Of a stretch of DNA of 64,000 nucleotides, positions 46,724-55,227 are shown piece by piece. Numbering within the stretch: the stretch's first letter is position 1; every line of letters starts with the position of its first letter. The position numbers and the translations under genes are program-made. The notes beneath the pieces were generated by a model. The model was not told the DNA's origin. It saw only the letters and a list, made by a program, of their open reading frames with translations, and did not search any database. The stretch lies in contig CAWAZD010000001.1 in NCBI GenBank assembly GCA_963786395.1, forward strand, positions 62,001 through 126,000, in the 5' to 3' direction. Source of the stretch: Fen-1301 sp963786395 (GTDB taxonomy: Bacteria; Bacteroidota; Ignavibacteria; Ignavibacteriales; Ignavibacteriaceae).

Positions 46724-47264
46724 TTTAAATTCCTTGTTTTATTGATAACCAATAATCACTGCCATAAAACTAATTATTAAAACAAAAAGGGTCAAATTTT
46801 AATGTGTTCTTCAGCCGGAAATTAGCAGTCATCTATCAGCCATATATACCGCGCTACTCTCTATCCTCTCTCTAAACATAGAGGTTACCTTGTTTTAGCG
46901 GGTATTTACCGGGATATAGCGGGTGTTTAGCGGGTAAATTTATTAGGATTTATTTGGGAATGAGACAAGAAGTGTTTTTCTATAACTAAATAGTTTAATA
47001 AATATTTAATTAAATGTCAATAGAATATTCCTAATCTTCTATGAACTTCACCATCTTATCCTTGTCCTTTTGATCAGGAATTTTATTAACTGCCAGATTA
47101 AAGTTTTCTGATGCGTGTGAATGATTGGCAACCAAACACAAAAACGTTCTTTAATAATCATTTAAGTTAAAAATATTGGAAAAGTCAATGTGAAAGTGTT
47201 ATTTTTAGATAGTCCGGATATTGAACCAATTTTAATATAAGAGTCTGCTTAATTATATACTATT
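46724..47264. other. Gene-free region with AGCGGGT repeats
   Basis: No gene found in 541 bp between divergent genes. It contains three direct copies of TAGCGGGT at 46896-46903, 46917-46924 and 46928-46935, two of them within TTTAGCGGGTA, plus a TTACCGGGA between the first and second. Such phased GC-rich repeats in AT-rich DNA could be a binding site. Promoters for both flanking genes must be here; I cannot place them with confidence. Confidence 0.4.
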
Positions 47265-48992
47265 GTGAAAAATACCAATCCCAATTTAGTATTTCGATAT
47301 ATTCTAATTTTTCTAACGTTATTAAGTGTTGATAGTTCAGCTGACGTGGGGCAGTACAATATTGTTTCATCCTTGAATAAATCAATTCATTTAAGGAATT
47401 GGCAAATTGCAATAGATCAGGAGCAAAAAAGAGGACTCCAAACTCCCCCCGATTCTTTATGGAGCCAGTTAGGTTCCACTTTAGATTATGAAAAATATAT
47501 TGAAGGGAACTGGCTTTTAAGGACAATTATTGTGGTTGAAGATTCATTAAACAATAAGGTGATTTGGGGGCTTTTTCCAATAAATTTTGTTACAGCGTAT
47601 GATATCTATTGGGATGGAATAAGGATAGGGCAAAACGGGGTAATCGGAATTAATAGCACAGATGAAAAAGCCGGCTTGTCCAATTTTAATCTGCCTCTGC
47701 CTTCTAATCTAGTAAGCAAAGGGAATCACTCGCTTGTTCTTCGCATATCAAATCATAATAATTTCTCTTCATGGAGATGGTTTTATGGAGATATTCTGGC
47801 AGGTCCATACGAAACCGAGCTAAAGACCAGATACATAGCCCATTACCAGGCATTTTTTATATCGGGCATTTTATTAATTCCGTTTCTTTTTAATCTTTTT
47901 CTTTATATAGCAAGGAAGAGAAAGACCGAGCATCTTTTATTCAGTTTAATTTGTTTTATAGTTATTGTGGATTCGGTGACCAGCCTGCTTCCAACACTAA
48001 TGGATACCCCAACAACCTTTGTACACTGGGAATTATATGTCTATAAGATAATTACTCTCCTATTTACTATACTATTTCCCGCATTTTTTGTCTACTCGTT
48101 CTCATTTTCAAAAAAGATTATCGGAATTACGACATTCGCAATTCTTATTATCTACATATTTTTTACGAACCTTGGGAATGTTTTCAACATAATGTCTATT
48201 AGTGTGCTCATTATTTGCAGTTTAATTTCTATATGGGCATTGTATGAACGAAAAGAAGGAAGCCTGACTATTTTTATAGGGTTAATAGCAGCATGGACGG
48301 CCTATTTTTTCAATTTTGCTTTTGCAGGATTAGCGGCAACTATGGTAATATGTACGAGCTTTTCAATAGCGAGGCAGTTTGCCAGAAAGGAAAAAGCTGA
48401 AAGAGAAGCCCAGCTAAGATCGGCACATTTAGAAAACGAATTATTAAACAAGAATATTAATCCGCATTTCATTTTAAACACACTAACATCAATAATCGTT
48501 TGGCTAAGGAAAGATTCCGCATCCGCCATAAAACTAATCGAAGCGCTTGCGGAAGAATTCAGGACGATTAATCAAATCTCTGCACTTAAACAAATTCCAA
48601 TCTATCAAGAAATTAATTTATGCAGAGTACATCTGAATATTATGAGCTACCGCAAAGGAGCCGACTACAGGATGGAAACGGAGGGGATTGCTGAAGAAGA
48701 GAGTGTGCCTCCCATGATATTTCATACACTAATTGAAAACGGACTAACTCACGGGTATGAAAATAAAATGCAGGGGACATTTAATTTGCAAAGGAAAAAA
48801 AATAACAATTGCATACAATATGTTCTTTCAAACGACGGTGACTTTAAGTCGGATGAGCAAAAGGATTCCAGCGGCTTTGGGCTTAAATATATAAAAAGCC
48901 GTCTGGAGGAGAGCTATCCTGACCGATGGAAAATCGTTTCACAGAGACATGTGCAGGGGTGGGAAACGATTATTGAAATTAAGGACGAATAA
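47265..48992 (+). CDS. Membrane sensor histidine kinase, LytS/YehU type
   Basis: A 575-residue protein starting at GTG 47265. After a signal-like helix, residues ~30-195 form an extracytoplasmic beta-sandwich (GNWLLRTIIVVED, AYDIYWDGIRIGQNG, HSLVLRISNHNN), a 7TMR-DISM-like extracellular domain. About seven membrane helices follow (residues 200-370), then a coiled coil and a His_kinase domain: phosphoacceptor H401 in NINPHFILNTL, INLCRVHLNIMSYRKG, and the N-box HTLIENGLTHGYEN, then SGFGLKYIKSRLEESY. It phosphorylates the LytTR regulator whose start overlaps its stop (TAATG at 48990-48994). The signal is unknown; the sugar-binding-like sandwich would suit a carbohydrate ligand (inference). Confidence 0.92.
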   Translation: MKNTNPNLVFRYILIFLTLLSVDSSADVGQYNIVSSLNKSIHLRNWQIAIDQEQKRGLQTPPDSLWSQLGSTLDYEKYIEGNWLLRTIIVVEDSLNNKVIWGLFPINFVTAYDIYWDGIRIGQNGVIGINSTDEKAGLSNFNLPLPSNLVSKGNHSLVLRISNHNNFSSWRWFYGDILAGPYETELKTRYIAHYQAFFISGILLIPFLFNLFLYIARKRKTEHLLFSLICFIVIVDSVTSLLPTLMDTPTTFVHWELYVYKIITLLFTILFPAFFVYSFSFSKKIIGITTFAILIIYIFFTNLGNVFNIMSISVLIICSLISIWALYERKEGSLTIFIGLIAAWTAYFFNFAFAGLAATMVICTSFSIARQFARKEKAEREAQLRSAHLENELLNKNINPHFILNTLTSIIVWLRKDSASAIKLIEALAEEFRTINQISALKQIPIYQEINLCRVHLNIMSYRKGADYRMETEGIAEEESVPPMIFHTLIENGLTHGYENKMQGTFNLQRKKNNNCIQYVLSNDGDFKSDEQKDSSGFGLKYIKSRLEESYPDRWKIVSQRHVQGWETIIEIKDE

Positions 48993-49705
48993 TGCGCATA
49001 CTTATTGTTGAAGATGAACTTCCTACTGCCGAAGACATACAATTATTAGTCAAACAAATTCCGGGAAATGATATTACATCTACTCACATTGAGACCACAT
49101 TGGACAATGCGCTGACATACCTTAATGAAAAGCAAATAGATGTTTTACTGCTGGATTTGAATCTCAACGAAAAAGACGGATTTCAAATTCTAAAACAGGC
49201 AGTAAGCAAGTCATTCCATACAATAGTTATTTCAGCCAATATCAACCGGGCTATTGAAGCATTTGAATACGGTGTTTTAGATTTTATACCAAAACCATAC
49301 AGTGAGGAAAGGCTAACATCTGCATTCCAACGGCTAAAATCAAATCATGCTTTAGACGGACATTCAATGAAATATCTTTCGGTAAAAAAGGGATTTGAAA
49401 TACGGGTAATTCCTATTGAAGAAATCCGATATTTCAAATCTGCGAACATTTATGTAGAACTGCATTTGAAGGATGGACACATTGAGGTATATGACAAGCC
49501 ACTAAAGCAACTAGTTCCATTATTACCCTCCAATTATTACCGCATACATAAATCATATATTGTTAACATAGATTCAATTGAAACTATTCTGACCCCAGGC
49601 GGCGGAAAATACCGTGTAGTATTAAATAGCGGTGACTGTTTACCAGTGAGCCGTAAAATTATAAAAAAGTTAAAAACAATTTTATGCTTAGGGGCAAACG
49701 GTTAG
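48992..49705 (+). CDS. LytTR-family response regulator
   Basis: A 237-residue protein with a receiver domain (about 1-120: ILIVEDELPTAEDIQ with acidic pocket; phosphorylation D55 in VLLLDLNLNE; ISAN and FIPKPYSEE with the conserved Lys) and a LytTR DNA-binding domain (about 130-230: FEIRVIPIEEIRYFKSANIY, LPSNYYRIHKSYIVN, GDCLPVSRKIIKKLK). LytTR regulators bind direct repeats upstream of target promoters. The start overlaps the stop of the sensor kinase gene, so the pair is translationally coupled. The 194-bp gap after it ends just before the PD40 surface protein gene, which is a candidate target. Confidence 0.95.
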   Translation: MRILIVEDELPTAEDIQLLVKQIPGNDITSTHIETTLDNALTYLNEKQIDVLLLDLNLNEKDGFQILKQAVSKSFHTIVISANINRAIEAFEYGVLDFIPKPYSEERLTSAFQRLKSNHALDGHSMKYLSVKKGFEIRVIPIEEIRYFKSANIYVELHLKDGHIEVYDKPLKQLVPLLPSNYYRIHKSYIVNIDSIETILTPGGGKYRVVLNSGDCLPVSRKIIKKLKTILCLGANG

Positions 49706-49899
49706 ACATTTTCTATTCTAACTACTCCACATTATCCTCTTCATTTGTGCATTTCACAAACTCACGGTGCAGTTTGCAAGGTTTTTATCACAAACCACAT
49801 TTCCACTAAATAATTTTACAAAGGTTTTTAGTTATTGCTTATATATACTAAAAACTAATCTATCTAAGAAAGAATAAAATAATTTAGCAGGAACTATAA
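49706..49899. other. Gap upstream of the PD40 surface-protein gene
   Basis: Holds a small inverted repeat, TTTGTG at 49744-49749 and CACAAA at 49755-49760, and another, GGTTT at 49780-49784 and AAACC at 49792-49796. These may be a terminator for the two-component genes or regulatory sites; no clear LytTR direct repeat was found. Confidence 0.3.
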
Positions 49900-51372
49900 A
49901 TGAAAAGAACGATACAACTTTTATTTATCATTTCGATAATGGTTATTTCATCGTTATACGCACAAACAATTCCGACTGACAGTTTGTATCTGGGACAAAC
50001 GCCTCCCGGAGATACTCCCGTTATATTCGCTCCTGGAATTGTGTCATTGCCTAATAGGAATGAGCCATGTATAACATTCGCTCCGGACGGCAAGTCGGCT
50101 TATTTTTATATAGAATCTAATCCAACCCCATACACAATGTTTTCAGAATACAAGAATGGTGCATGGACACAGCCTGTCTCGCCTTCATTTGCAAATAGCA
50201 GGTTAACCGGGGAACCATTTTTTGCTTTTGGTGGGAAAAGAATTTATTTGAATTCAACTAAGGCCCTTAACCAGGTGGGAAAAGTCGATTTGTCTTATGT
50301 CGAAAAAAGTGACAGTGGTTGGAGTCAGCCTGTAAGTCTGGGTAATCCCCCAAATTCCGTTCAAGCTCAATATCATTCTTGCATTGTTGCTGATACTTCC
50401 ATCTATTTTTCTTCAAACAGCGGCACAATTTGTCGTTCTCAATATAGAAATGGCGTTTATCAACCGCGAACAACGCTTCCGTATCCCATCAATAATGCAA
50501 ACGAATCGCAGACTTGGGGAGACCCGTTTGTTTCTCCGGATGAAAGCTTTCTTATTTTAAAGTCAACCAGATATGGCGGGTTTGGTGGAAATGATATTTA
50601 TATCAGCTACTGCAAAGAAGACAAATCATGGACCAATCCTAAAAACCTGGGCAATAAAATAAATACTGCGGGTGAGGAGACTTCTGGTGACATTACTTTT
50701 GATGGTAAATATATGACTTTTGGGAGGAATGGAGACCTGTATTGGGTTTCTACCAGTTTCATCGACAGCTTAAGACATACTAATTTTGACCCTTATTTAA
50801 ATAATCAAATTTCTTCACAATCATTTGTCGTTGGAAACAAAATTAATTATACCATTCCCGATAGCACCTTTATTGATGACGATGGAAATAATACCCTGAC
50901 ATACTCAGCTACCTTAGGCAATGGAAATCCACTACCTGCATGGTTGTCGTTTAATTCTTTTACAAAAACTTTCACTGGTACACCAACTGGAGCTATCAAT
51001 ATGACCGTAATGGTAACGGCAACCGATACTGCCAATATGAGCGTTTCATGTACATTTGTCATCAATGTTAAAATTACCGGAATGGAAGAAACTAAAGAAC
51101 AACATCCTGAAAGTATGAATCTGTTTCAAAATTATCCTAATCCGTTCAATCCAACAACAACTATAGAGTTTACAATTTCGAAAACCGGCAGATACACCCT
51201 GGAATTATATAACCCAATCGGGGCGCTTGTAAAAAAAATAATAGATAAGGAATATAAAGAGGGATACTATAAAGAAACATTCGACGCAACGGGACTATCG
51301 AGCGGCATGTACATATACCGGCTGGCAGGCAGCAATGCAAGCATTGTACGGAAGATGGTGATACTTCGTTAG
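49900..51372 (+). CDS. PD40 beta-propeller surface protein with Ig-like and T9SS domains
   Basis: A 490-residue secreted protein with signal peptide (LLFIISIMVISSLYAQ). A PD40/WD40-like beta-propeller follows (about 45-290: EPCITFAPDGKSAYFYIES, VSPDESFLILKSTRYGGFGG, EETSGDITFDGKYMTFGR). A cadherin/He-PIG-like domain (about 300-390: NKINYTIPDSTFIDDDGNNT, LPAWLSFNSFTKTFTGTPTG) and a T9SS sorting domain (NYPNPFNPTTTIEF to VRKMVILR) end it. It is directly downstream of the LytS/LytTR pair. Propellers of this kind often bind peptidoglycan, peptides or glycans; ligand not visible. Start ATG has a weak AGGA RBS. Confidence 0.88.
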   Translation: MKRTIQLLFIISIMVISSLYAQTIPTDSLYLGQTPPGDTPVIFAPGIVSLPNRNEPCITFAPDGKSAYFYIESNPTPYTMFSEYKNGAWTQPVSPSFANSRLTGEPFFAFGGKRIYLNSTKALNQVGKVDLSYVEKSDSGWSQPVSLGNPPNSVQAQYHSCIVADTSIYFSSNSGTICRSQYRNGVYQPRTTLPYPINNANESQTWGDPFVSPDESFLILKSTRYGGFGGNDIYISYCKEDKSWTNPKNLGNKINTAGEETSGDITFDGKYMTFGRNGDLYWVSTSFIDSLRHTNFDPYLNNQISSQSFVVGNKINYTIPDSTFIDDDGNNTLTYSATLGNGNPLPAWLSFNSFTKTFTGTPTGAINMTVMVTATDTANMSVSCTFVINVKITGMEETKEQHPESMNLFQNYPNPFNPTTTIEFTISKTGRYTLELYNPIGALVKKIIDKEYKEGYYKETFDATGLSSGMYIYRLAGSNASIVRKMVILR

Positions 51373-51445
51373 TATATAATTACAGAGCTTATACAATCCT
51401 CTTCTGTTCTTGAAATCAGAGGTGCCTGATTGAGGTTGATCAAAA

Positions 51446-52282
51446 TTAGACTGCAAGATCATTTAAGATTTTCTCAATAGTTTGTTCCAATAACTCATTT
51501 AATTCCTTTGAATTTTCCAACATAGGAAAATGGCAGGAACCTTTCATGTGCAGCACTTCGTAGCCGCTTCCTGCATATAGTTTCAACGGCGCTTCGTTTG
51601 TTGGCATATAATCTACATTTATCAAATACAATTTCAACCTTAATTGAGGAAGTAATTTTTTCTCCGTTTCAAACATTTTGAAAACTTCCGGCATAATTTC
51701 TAAACCCATGGGTTGATAAGCGTTACGATAGTCTTTTATTATCTGGTTGGTAATTTCAGGTGAGGTTTGTTTTGTAAGCAACACCATACGGGCATATTGT
51801 TCATTAGTATTAGCGAAATCAGTTTTAAGATTTTCCTGAATTGTAACTGCCTGTTGCTGATATTCCTGAGGCAGAGGAGTTGCCGCGTTTTTAAAATTGT
51901 CGATTCCAATAAAGCCAATTATATTTTCAGGATACGAAGTAGCTGCTATCAGGTTTATATCACCGCCTAATGAATGCCCTATGAGGATTACATTTTTTAA
52001 ATTCAATTCTTTTATAAGGGCATGCACATCTTCAGCAAAACCCTTTACCGACCAATGTTTACGATCCCTAGCTGAGTTCCCATGACCAGGAAGGTCCGAA
52101 GTAACAACCTTGAAACGTCGACTGAAAAAACTCCCTTGATTTGCCCAATAAGTTTGGTCAATGTAGGAACCATGCACAAATAATAAAGTGGTATCCCCAG
52201 TGCCAGTAACCACATAATTGATAACGGCATTATCCCTTTTAATTTCTTTCGTTTTGCTTATATTTATCATATTTTTATTCAT
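51446..52282 (-). CDS. Alpha/beta-fold hydrolase
   Basis: A 278-residue cytoplasmic hydrolase with FVHGSYIDQTYW (oxyanion loop HGS), VVTSDLPGHGNS, the nucleophile elbow GHSLGG (S104), and MKGSCHFPMLENS (catalytic His, about 254). The acid is probably in LYLINVDYMPTN. The alternative starts at residues 1 and 5 differ little; the internal ATG also works. No signal peptide. Substrate unknown; the closest general type is a proline-iminopeptidase/haloalkane-type hydrolase. It converges with the PD40 gene and shows no operon. Confidence 0.85.
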   Translation of the reverse strand: MNKNMINISKTKEIKRDNAVINYVVTGTGDTTLLFVHGSYIDQTYWANQGSFFSRRFKVVTSDLPGHGNSARDRKHWSVKGFAEDVHALIKELNLKNVILIGHSLGGDINLIAATSYPENIIGFIGIDNFKNAATPLPQEYQQQAVTIQENLKTDFANTNEQYARMVLLTKQTSPEITNQIIKDYRNAYQPMGLEIMPEVFKMFETEKKLLPQLRLKLYLINVDYMPTNEAPLKLYAGSGYEVLHMKGSCHFPMLENSKELNELLEQTIEKILNDLAV

Positions 52283-52468
52283 AATTATTTAACAATTCCT
52301 CTATTTCAAATATCAAATCCTCAATGATATTCAGCAATTGTTTCATTAATCCACTCTCCTAGTCCCTATTCATTACCCTGTCCGCATTAAAAATAGCTAA
52401 AATTAACTAAAATCAAAAGATTTCTTTCCGTATTTGTATTCGGTAATTCTCAAAATCAAACGGACCAA

Positions 52469-52735
52469 ATGCTCAAATCAACATTTTTACTCTTACGTAA
52501 ATCCTTTACAACTAACATTCATTTAAAATTGGAAGTTATATTTCTTACAAAGCAATCAGAAAAATATCAGCGTAATGATCCTAAGTTAAAAACTAGTAGA
52601 ACTGATAGGATGTTCTTTAGTTTCATGAAGGGTATTCTATTTAATTGGAAAGAAAGGCATTTCATTGTAAAACCGAACACGCTTATAAAATGGCACCGGT
52701 TGGGCCTCTGTCATAAGCTAAAAAACCTCAAATAG
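52469..52735 (+). pseudogene. Truncated IS transposase remnant
   Basis: This 88-codon fragment matches the N-terminal part of the integrase at 53828: KYQRNDPKLKTSRTDRMFFS versus YQRNDPKLKISGSDRMFFS, then NWKERHFIVKPNTLIKWHRL in both. It ends after WHRLG, with no DDE region, and carries a small in-frame insertion (GILF). DNA similarity to the full copy is high but not identical, so this is an older insertion of the same family. Confidence 0.8.
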
Positions 52736-52763
52736 TCGATTTTAAGCGCTAAATGAGGTTTTT
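52721..52763 (+). terminator. Inverted repeat at the end of the IS remnant
   Basis: AAAAACCTCA at 52721-52730 and TGAGGTTTTT at 52754-52763 are perfect 10-bp arms with a 23-base loop; the right arm ends in five T residues, so it is terminator-like. It may mark the junction of the truncated element. Confidence 0.5.
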
Positions 52764-53097
52764 ATTATCTTTGCGGAGAGTCAGGGATTCTACGATAGGT
52801 CAAAAATGATGCGAATTCAGCTCAAATACGCATCTTTTCAAAAAATTCATCTAAAGTTCTCCTATCAGAAAAAGTGGTTATATTGTATCTATTGGTCTGT
52901 ATGGGACTAATGGTATGTGTGGTTCAATAAATAAACGAAAATATCTGAAATTAATTGAATCGAATCTTAGGCATATTACGAATATCTGCCTAAGAAATGA
53001 TTCAGTTTTAATGTTGATAAATTTGTGAAATTCTTACTTAATACATGTGTATTTTTGAATAGACACAATGATATTATTATATTTAAGAAGTTATTAA
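52764..53097. other. Gene-free stretch between the IS remnant and the HEPN gene
   Basis: No supported gene in 334 bp. It holds AT-rich sequence with GGGACTAATGG at 52910-52920, a string that recurs as GGGACTAATGGG near 55035, beyond the full IS copy. This could be an IS-flank remnant or chance. The HEPN promoter must lie here. Confidence 0.3.
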
Positions 53098-53496
53098 TTG
53101 AATGATGTGGATAAACAAGATTATATAAAATACTGGCTCAAAACTTCTGAAGATGATTTATCCTCAATGGAAAGCACCTTCAATGTTGGAAATTATGACT
53201 GGGCATTATTTATTGGACATCTTTCACTCGAGAAGATTCTCAAAGCCTTGTGGGTTAAAAATAATGAAAGTGATATTCCTCCTAAAACGCATAACTTGAA
53301 AAAGATTGCGGATGAGGCAAAATATCCGGCAACAGAAGGTGAAGCTTTGTTATTGTTAGAAATAAATGATTTTAATCTTGAGGCACGTTATCCGGATTAT
53401 AAATTTGATTTCCATAAAAAATGCACAAAAGAATTTGCCGAAAACTATATTACCAAGATAAAGGAACTGCATAAGTGTATAGCCAGTCTGATATAA
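53098..53496 (+). CDS. HEPN-domain protein (MNT/HEPN pair)
   Basis: The 132-residue HEPN protein has DYIKYWLKTSEDDLSSMES, YDWALFIGHLSLEKILKALW, PPKTHNLKKIADEA and the HEPN core LEARYPDYKFDFHKKC. In HEPN-MNT modules HEPN is the RNase-like toxin and MNT the AMP-transferring antitoxin. Here R-x8-H in ARYPDYKFDFH is a variant of the RX4-6H motif. The start may be TTG (53098) or GTG (53107). It overlaps the nucleotidyltransferase gene by 22 bp. Confidence 0.85.
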   Translation: MNDVDKQDYIKYWLKTSEDDLSSMESTFNVGNYDWALFIGHLSLEKILKALWVKNNESDIPPKTHNLKKIADEAKYPATEGEALLLLEINDFNLEARYPDYKFDFHKKCTKEFAENYITKIKELHKCIASLI

Positions 53497-53786
53497 ATAA
53501 TTTAGTAAATAAATTTGTGAACCTTGTTACAGATGAATTTCCAATAAAAAGTGTCTATCTTTTTGGCTCATATGCTAAAGGTGAAGCAAAAGAATATAGC
53601 GATATTGATCTTGCGGTAGTTTCTGATAAATTTGAGGGGAGTAGGTTTTTTGATAAAGAAAAACTAAACAAATATATTCTTAAAACCTCAATTGATCTTG
53701 AAATACATCCTTTTAGAACAATGGATTTTACAGAAGACAATCCATTCGTTAAAGAAATCATTCAGACGGGATTGAAGATAGTATAA
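53475..53786 (+). CDS. Minimal nucleotidyltransferase (MNT), antitoxin of the HEPN pair
   Basis: A 103-residue MNT-type protein starting at GTG 53475. The signature GSYAKGEAKEYSDIDLAV (residues 31-48; G31 S32, D43 and D45 as metal ligands) is complete. In characterised pairs MNT AMPylates HEPN near its active site and blocks it. Overlap with the HEPN gene gives translational coupling, with toxin first. No other gene is in the transcript; a hairpin covers its stop codon. Confidence 0.9.
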   Translation: MYSQSDINNLVNKFVNLVTDEFPIKSVYLFGSYAKGEAKEYSDIDLAVVSDKFEGSRFFDKEKLNKYILKTSIDLEIHPFRTMDFTEDNPFVKEIIQTGLKIV

Positions 53787-53801
53787 ATAATATCTTCAAT
53801 C
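53770..53801. terminator. Hairpin overlapping the MNT stop codon
   Basis: GATTGAAGATA at 53770-53780 and TATCTTCAATC at 53791-53801, 11-bp perfect arms, 10-base loop containing the TAA stop. No long T-run follows. Probably a terminator or mRNA-stabilising hairpin for the HEPN-MNT transcript. Confidence 0.6.
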
Positions 53802-53827
53802 AAAATACTTTTCAACTTCACTTCAGA

Positions 53828-54843
53828 ATGCTGGCATATCTAATGTTCAAATCTTTATACTTATTCTTCAAAAATTCATTTACAACTAAATCCCAATTGA
53901 TATTAGAAAATGTTTTTTTACACAAGCAGTTGGAAATTTATCAGCGTAACGATCCCAAGTTAAAAATCAGTGGTTCTGATAGAATGTTTTTTAGCCTTAT
54001 GAAAAATTGGAAAGAAAGACTTTTCATTGTAAAACCGAATACTCTTATAAAATGGCACCGGTTGGGTTTTCGTCATTTCTGGAAATGGAAGAGCGGGACA
54101 GAAGGAGGAAGATTTTCCATGAATTTAGAAGAGTTATTCTAATTAAAAAGATGGCAAATGAAAATCCGGATTGGGGTGCTCCAAGGATCCATAGTAAATT
54201 ATTAATGCTCGGATATAAAATCTGCGAATCAACTGTGCAGAGATATATGCCTAAAAAAGGTAAAAGAAACAACGGTCAGAATTGGAAAACATTTCTTAAG
54301 AATCATTCAAAGGATATTATCGCAATAGATTTTCTAACAGTTCCAACTATTAATTTCAAATTGATGTATGTGTTAGTAATAATAGAACATCACCGCCGGA
54401 AATTAATTCATTTTAATGTTACTAAGAATCCAACCTCCGAATGGACCATCCAACAAATAAGGAATAAGTTGTTCAATTATGAAGCTCCCAAACATTTAAT
54501 CCGGGATAGAGATAAAAAATATGGGAACCTATTTAGTGAAGGGATCAACAATTTCGGAATTAAACAAATTATTACTGCCTATAGATCTCCCTGGCAAAAT
54601 GGTTATTGTGAAAGAGTAATCGGAACAATAAAACGGGAATGTCTCGATCATTTAATTGTATTGAATGAAAATCATTTGAAAAGTATTCTTGATAATTACG
54701 TCTCCTACTATAATAAATATAGACCTCATCTTGGAATCAATAAAGACTCGCCTGAAGGAAGAGAAGTTCAATCAGAAGGTGAGATTTACAAAGTTCCGGT
54801 TGTAAACGGTCTTCACCACGTTTACTTTAGGCAAGCCGCCTAA
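53828..54843 (+). mobile_element. IS transposase with rve (DDE) integrase core, one frameshift
   Basis: A transposase of about 340 residues in two frames: 53828-54142 and the downstream frame ending at 54843. A -1 shift near 54095 (AAGAGCGGGACAG) joins them. The catalytic core has D in IIAIDFLTV, D in LIRDRDKKYG, and E in YCERVIGTIKREC, with RAYRSPWQNG-type context (TAYRSPWQNGYCE), typical of IS3/IS481-like integrases. The HTH-like part GAPRIHSKLLMLGY precedes. No clear terminal inverted repeats or target duplication were found at the edges, so the element may be immobile or its ends lie further out. Programmed -1 frameshifting is possible but no slippery A6G-type site is evident. Confidence 0.82.
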
Positions 54844-55227
54844 AATCTAATTCGTTCGTAAAATATTAAATTATTATCGGGGATAACTACGCCTGTTAAT
54901 GAATAATCTAGGCAAATTATGAGAGAAATGGCATGTAGAATTTGGAAGAATTAGATTGAAAATTGTGAAATTGAATTAACTGTCCGGAGAAATTAACTAA
55001 GTTTTACATCGGATTGGTTTTTGACTAGGCACAGGGACTAATGGGACATATTGTAGAGGCAATTTATTATTTCCCATTCACCTTTTACGAATAAATTTCT
55101 ACATTCAAAGTATAAAAGTACTTAAAAAATAATTACTAATTTAATTATTACTATAATGTCAGTTATTAATAAAAAAGCCGTCTGAATTAACTGACGGCTT
55201 AAAAATCGTTTTAGTAGAATTAAGTCA
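54844..55227. other. Gap after the transposase
   Basis: No gene in 384 bp. The right part holds the terminator of the downstream minus-strand gene. The left part contains two TTAACT/TTAACTAAG stretches near 54977-55001 and GGGACTAATGGG near 55035. An IS right end is expected here but I cannot define it. Confidence 0.3.
55175..55200 (-). terminator. Rho-independent terminator of the 55.2-56.6 kb gene
   Basis: AAGCCGTC (55175-55182) and GACGGCTT (55193-55200) with a 10-base loop; on the minus strand the stem is followed by six T residues. It lies 27 bp beyond the stop at 55228. Confidence 0.85.

Noticed and set aside
46896..46935. CRISPR-like array
   Set aside because: The copies are only 8 bp long with unequal short spacing and no cas genes are nearby.
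53098..53110. ATG at 53102 as HEPN start
   Set aside because: It is out of frame with the HEPN protein; TTG 53098 or GTG 53107 are the in-frame choices.
54060..54150. Programmed -1 frameshift in the transposase
   Set aside because: No A6G or similar slippery site with a downstream stem was visible at the junction, and the rest of the window has many one-base indels, so an ordinary break is as likely.
52469..54843. Active composite transposon carrying HEPN-MNT
   Set aside because: One end is a short remnant, the copies are diverged, and no terminal repeats or target duplication were identified; kept only as a hypothesis.
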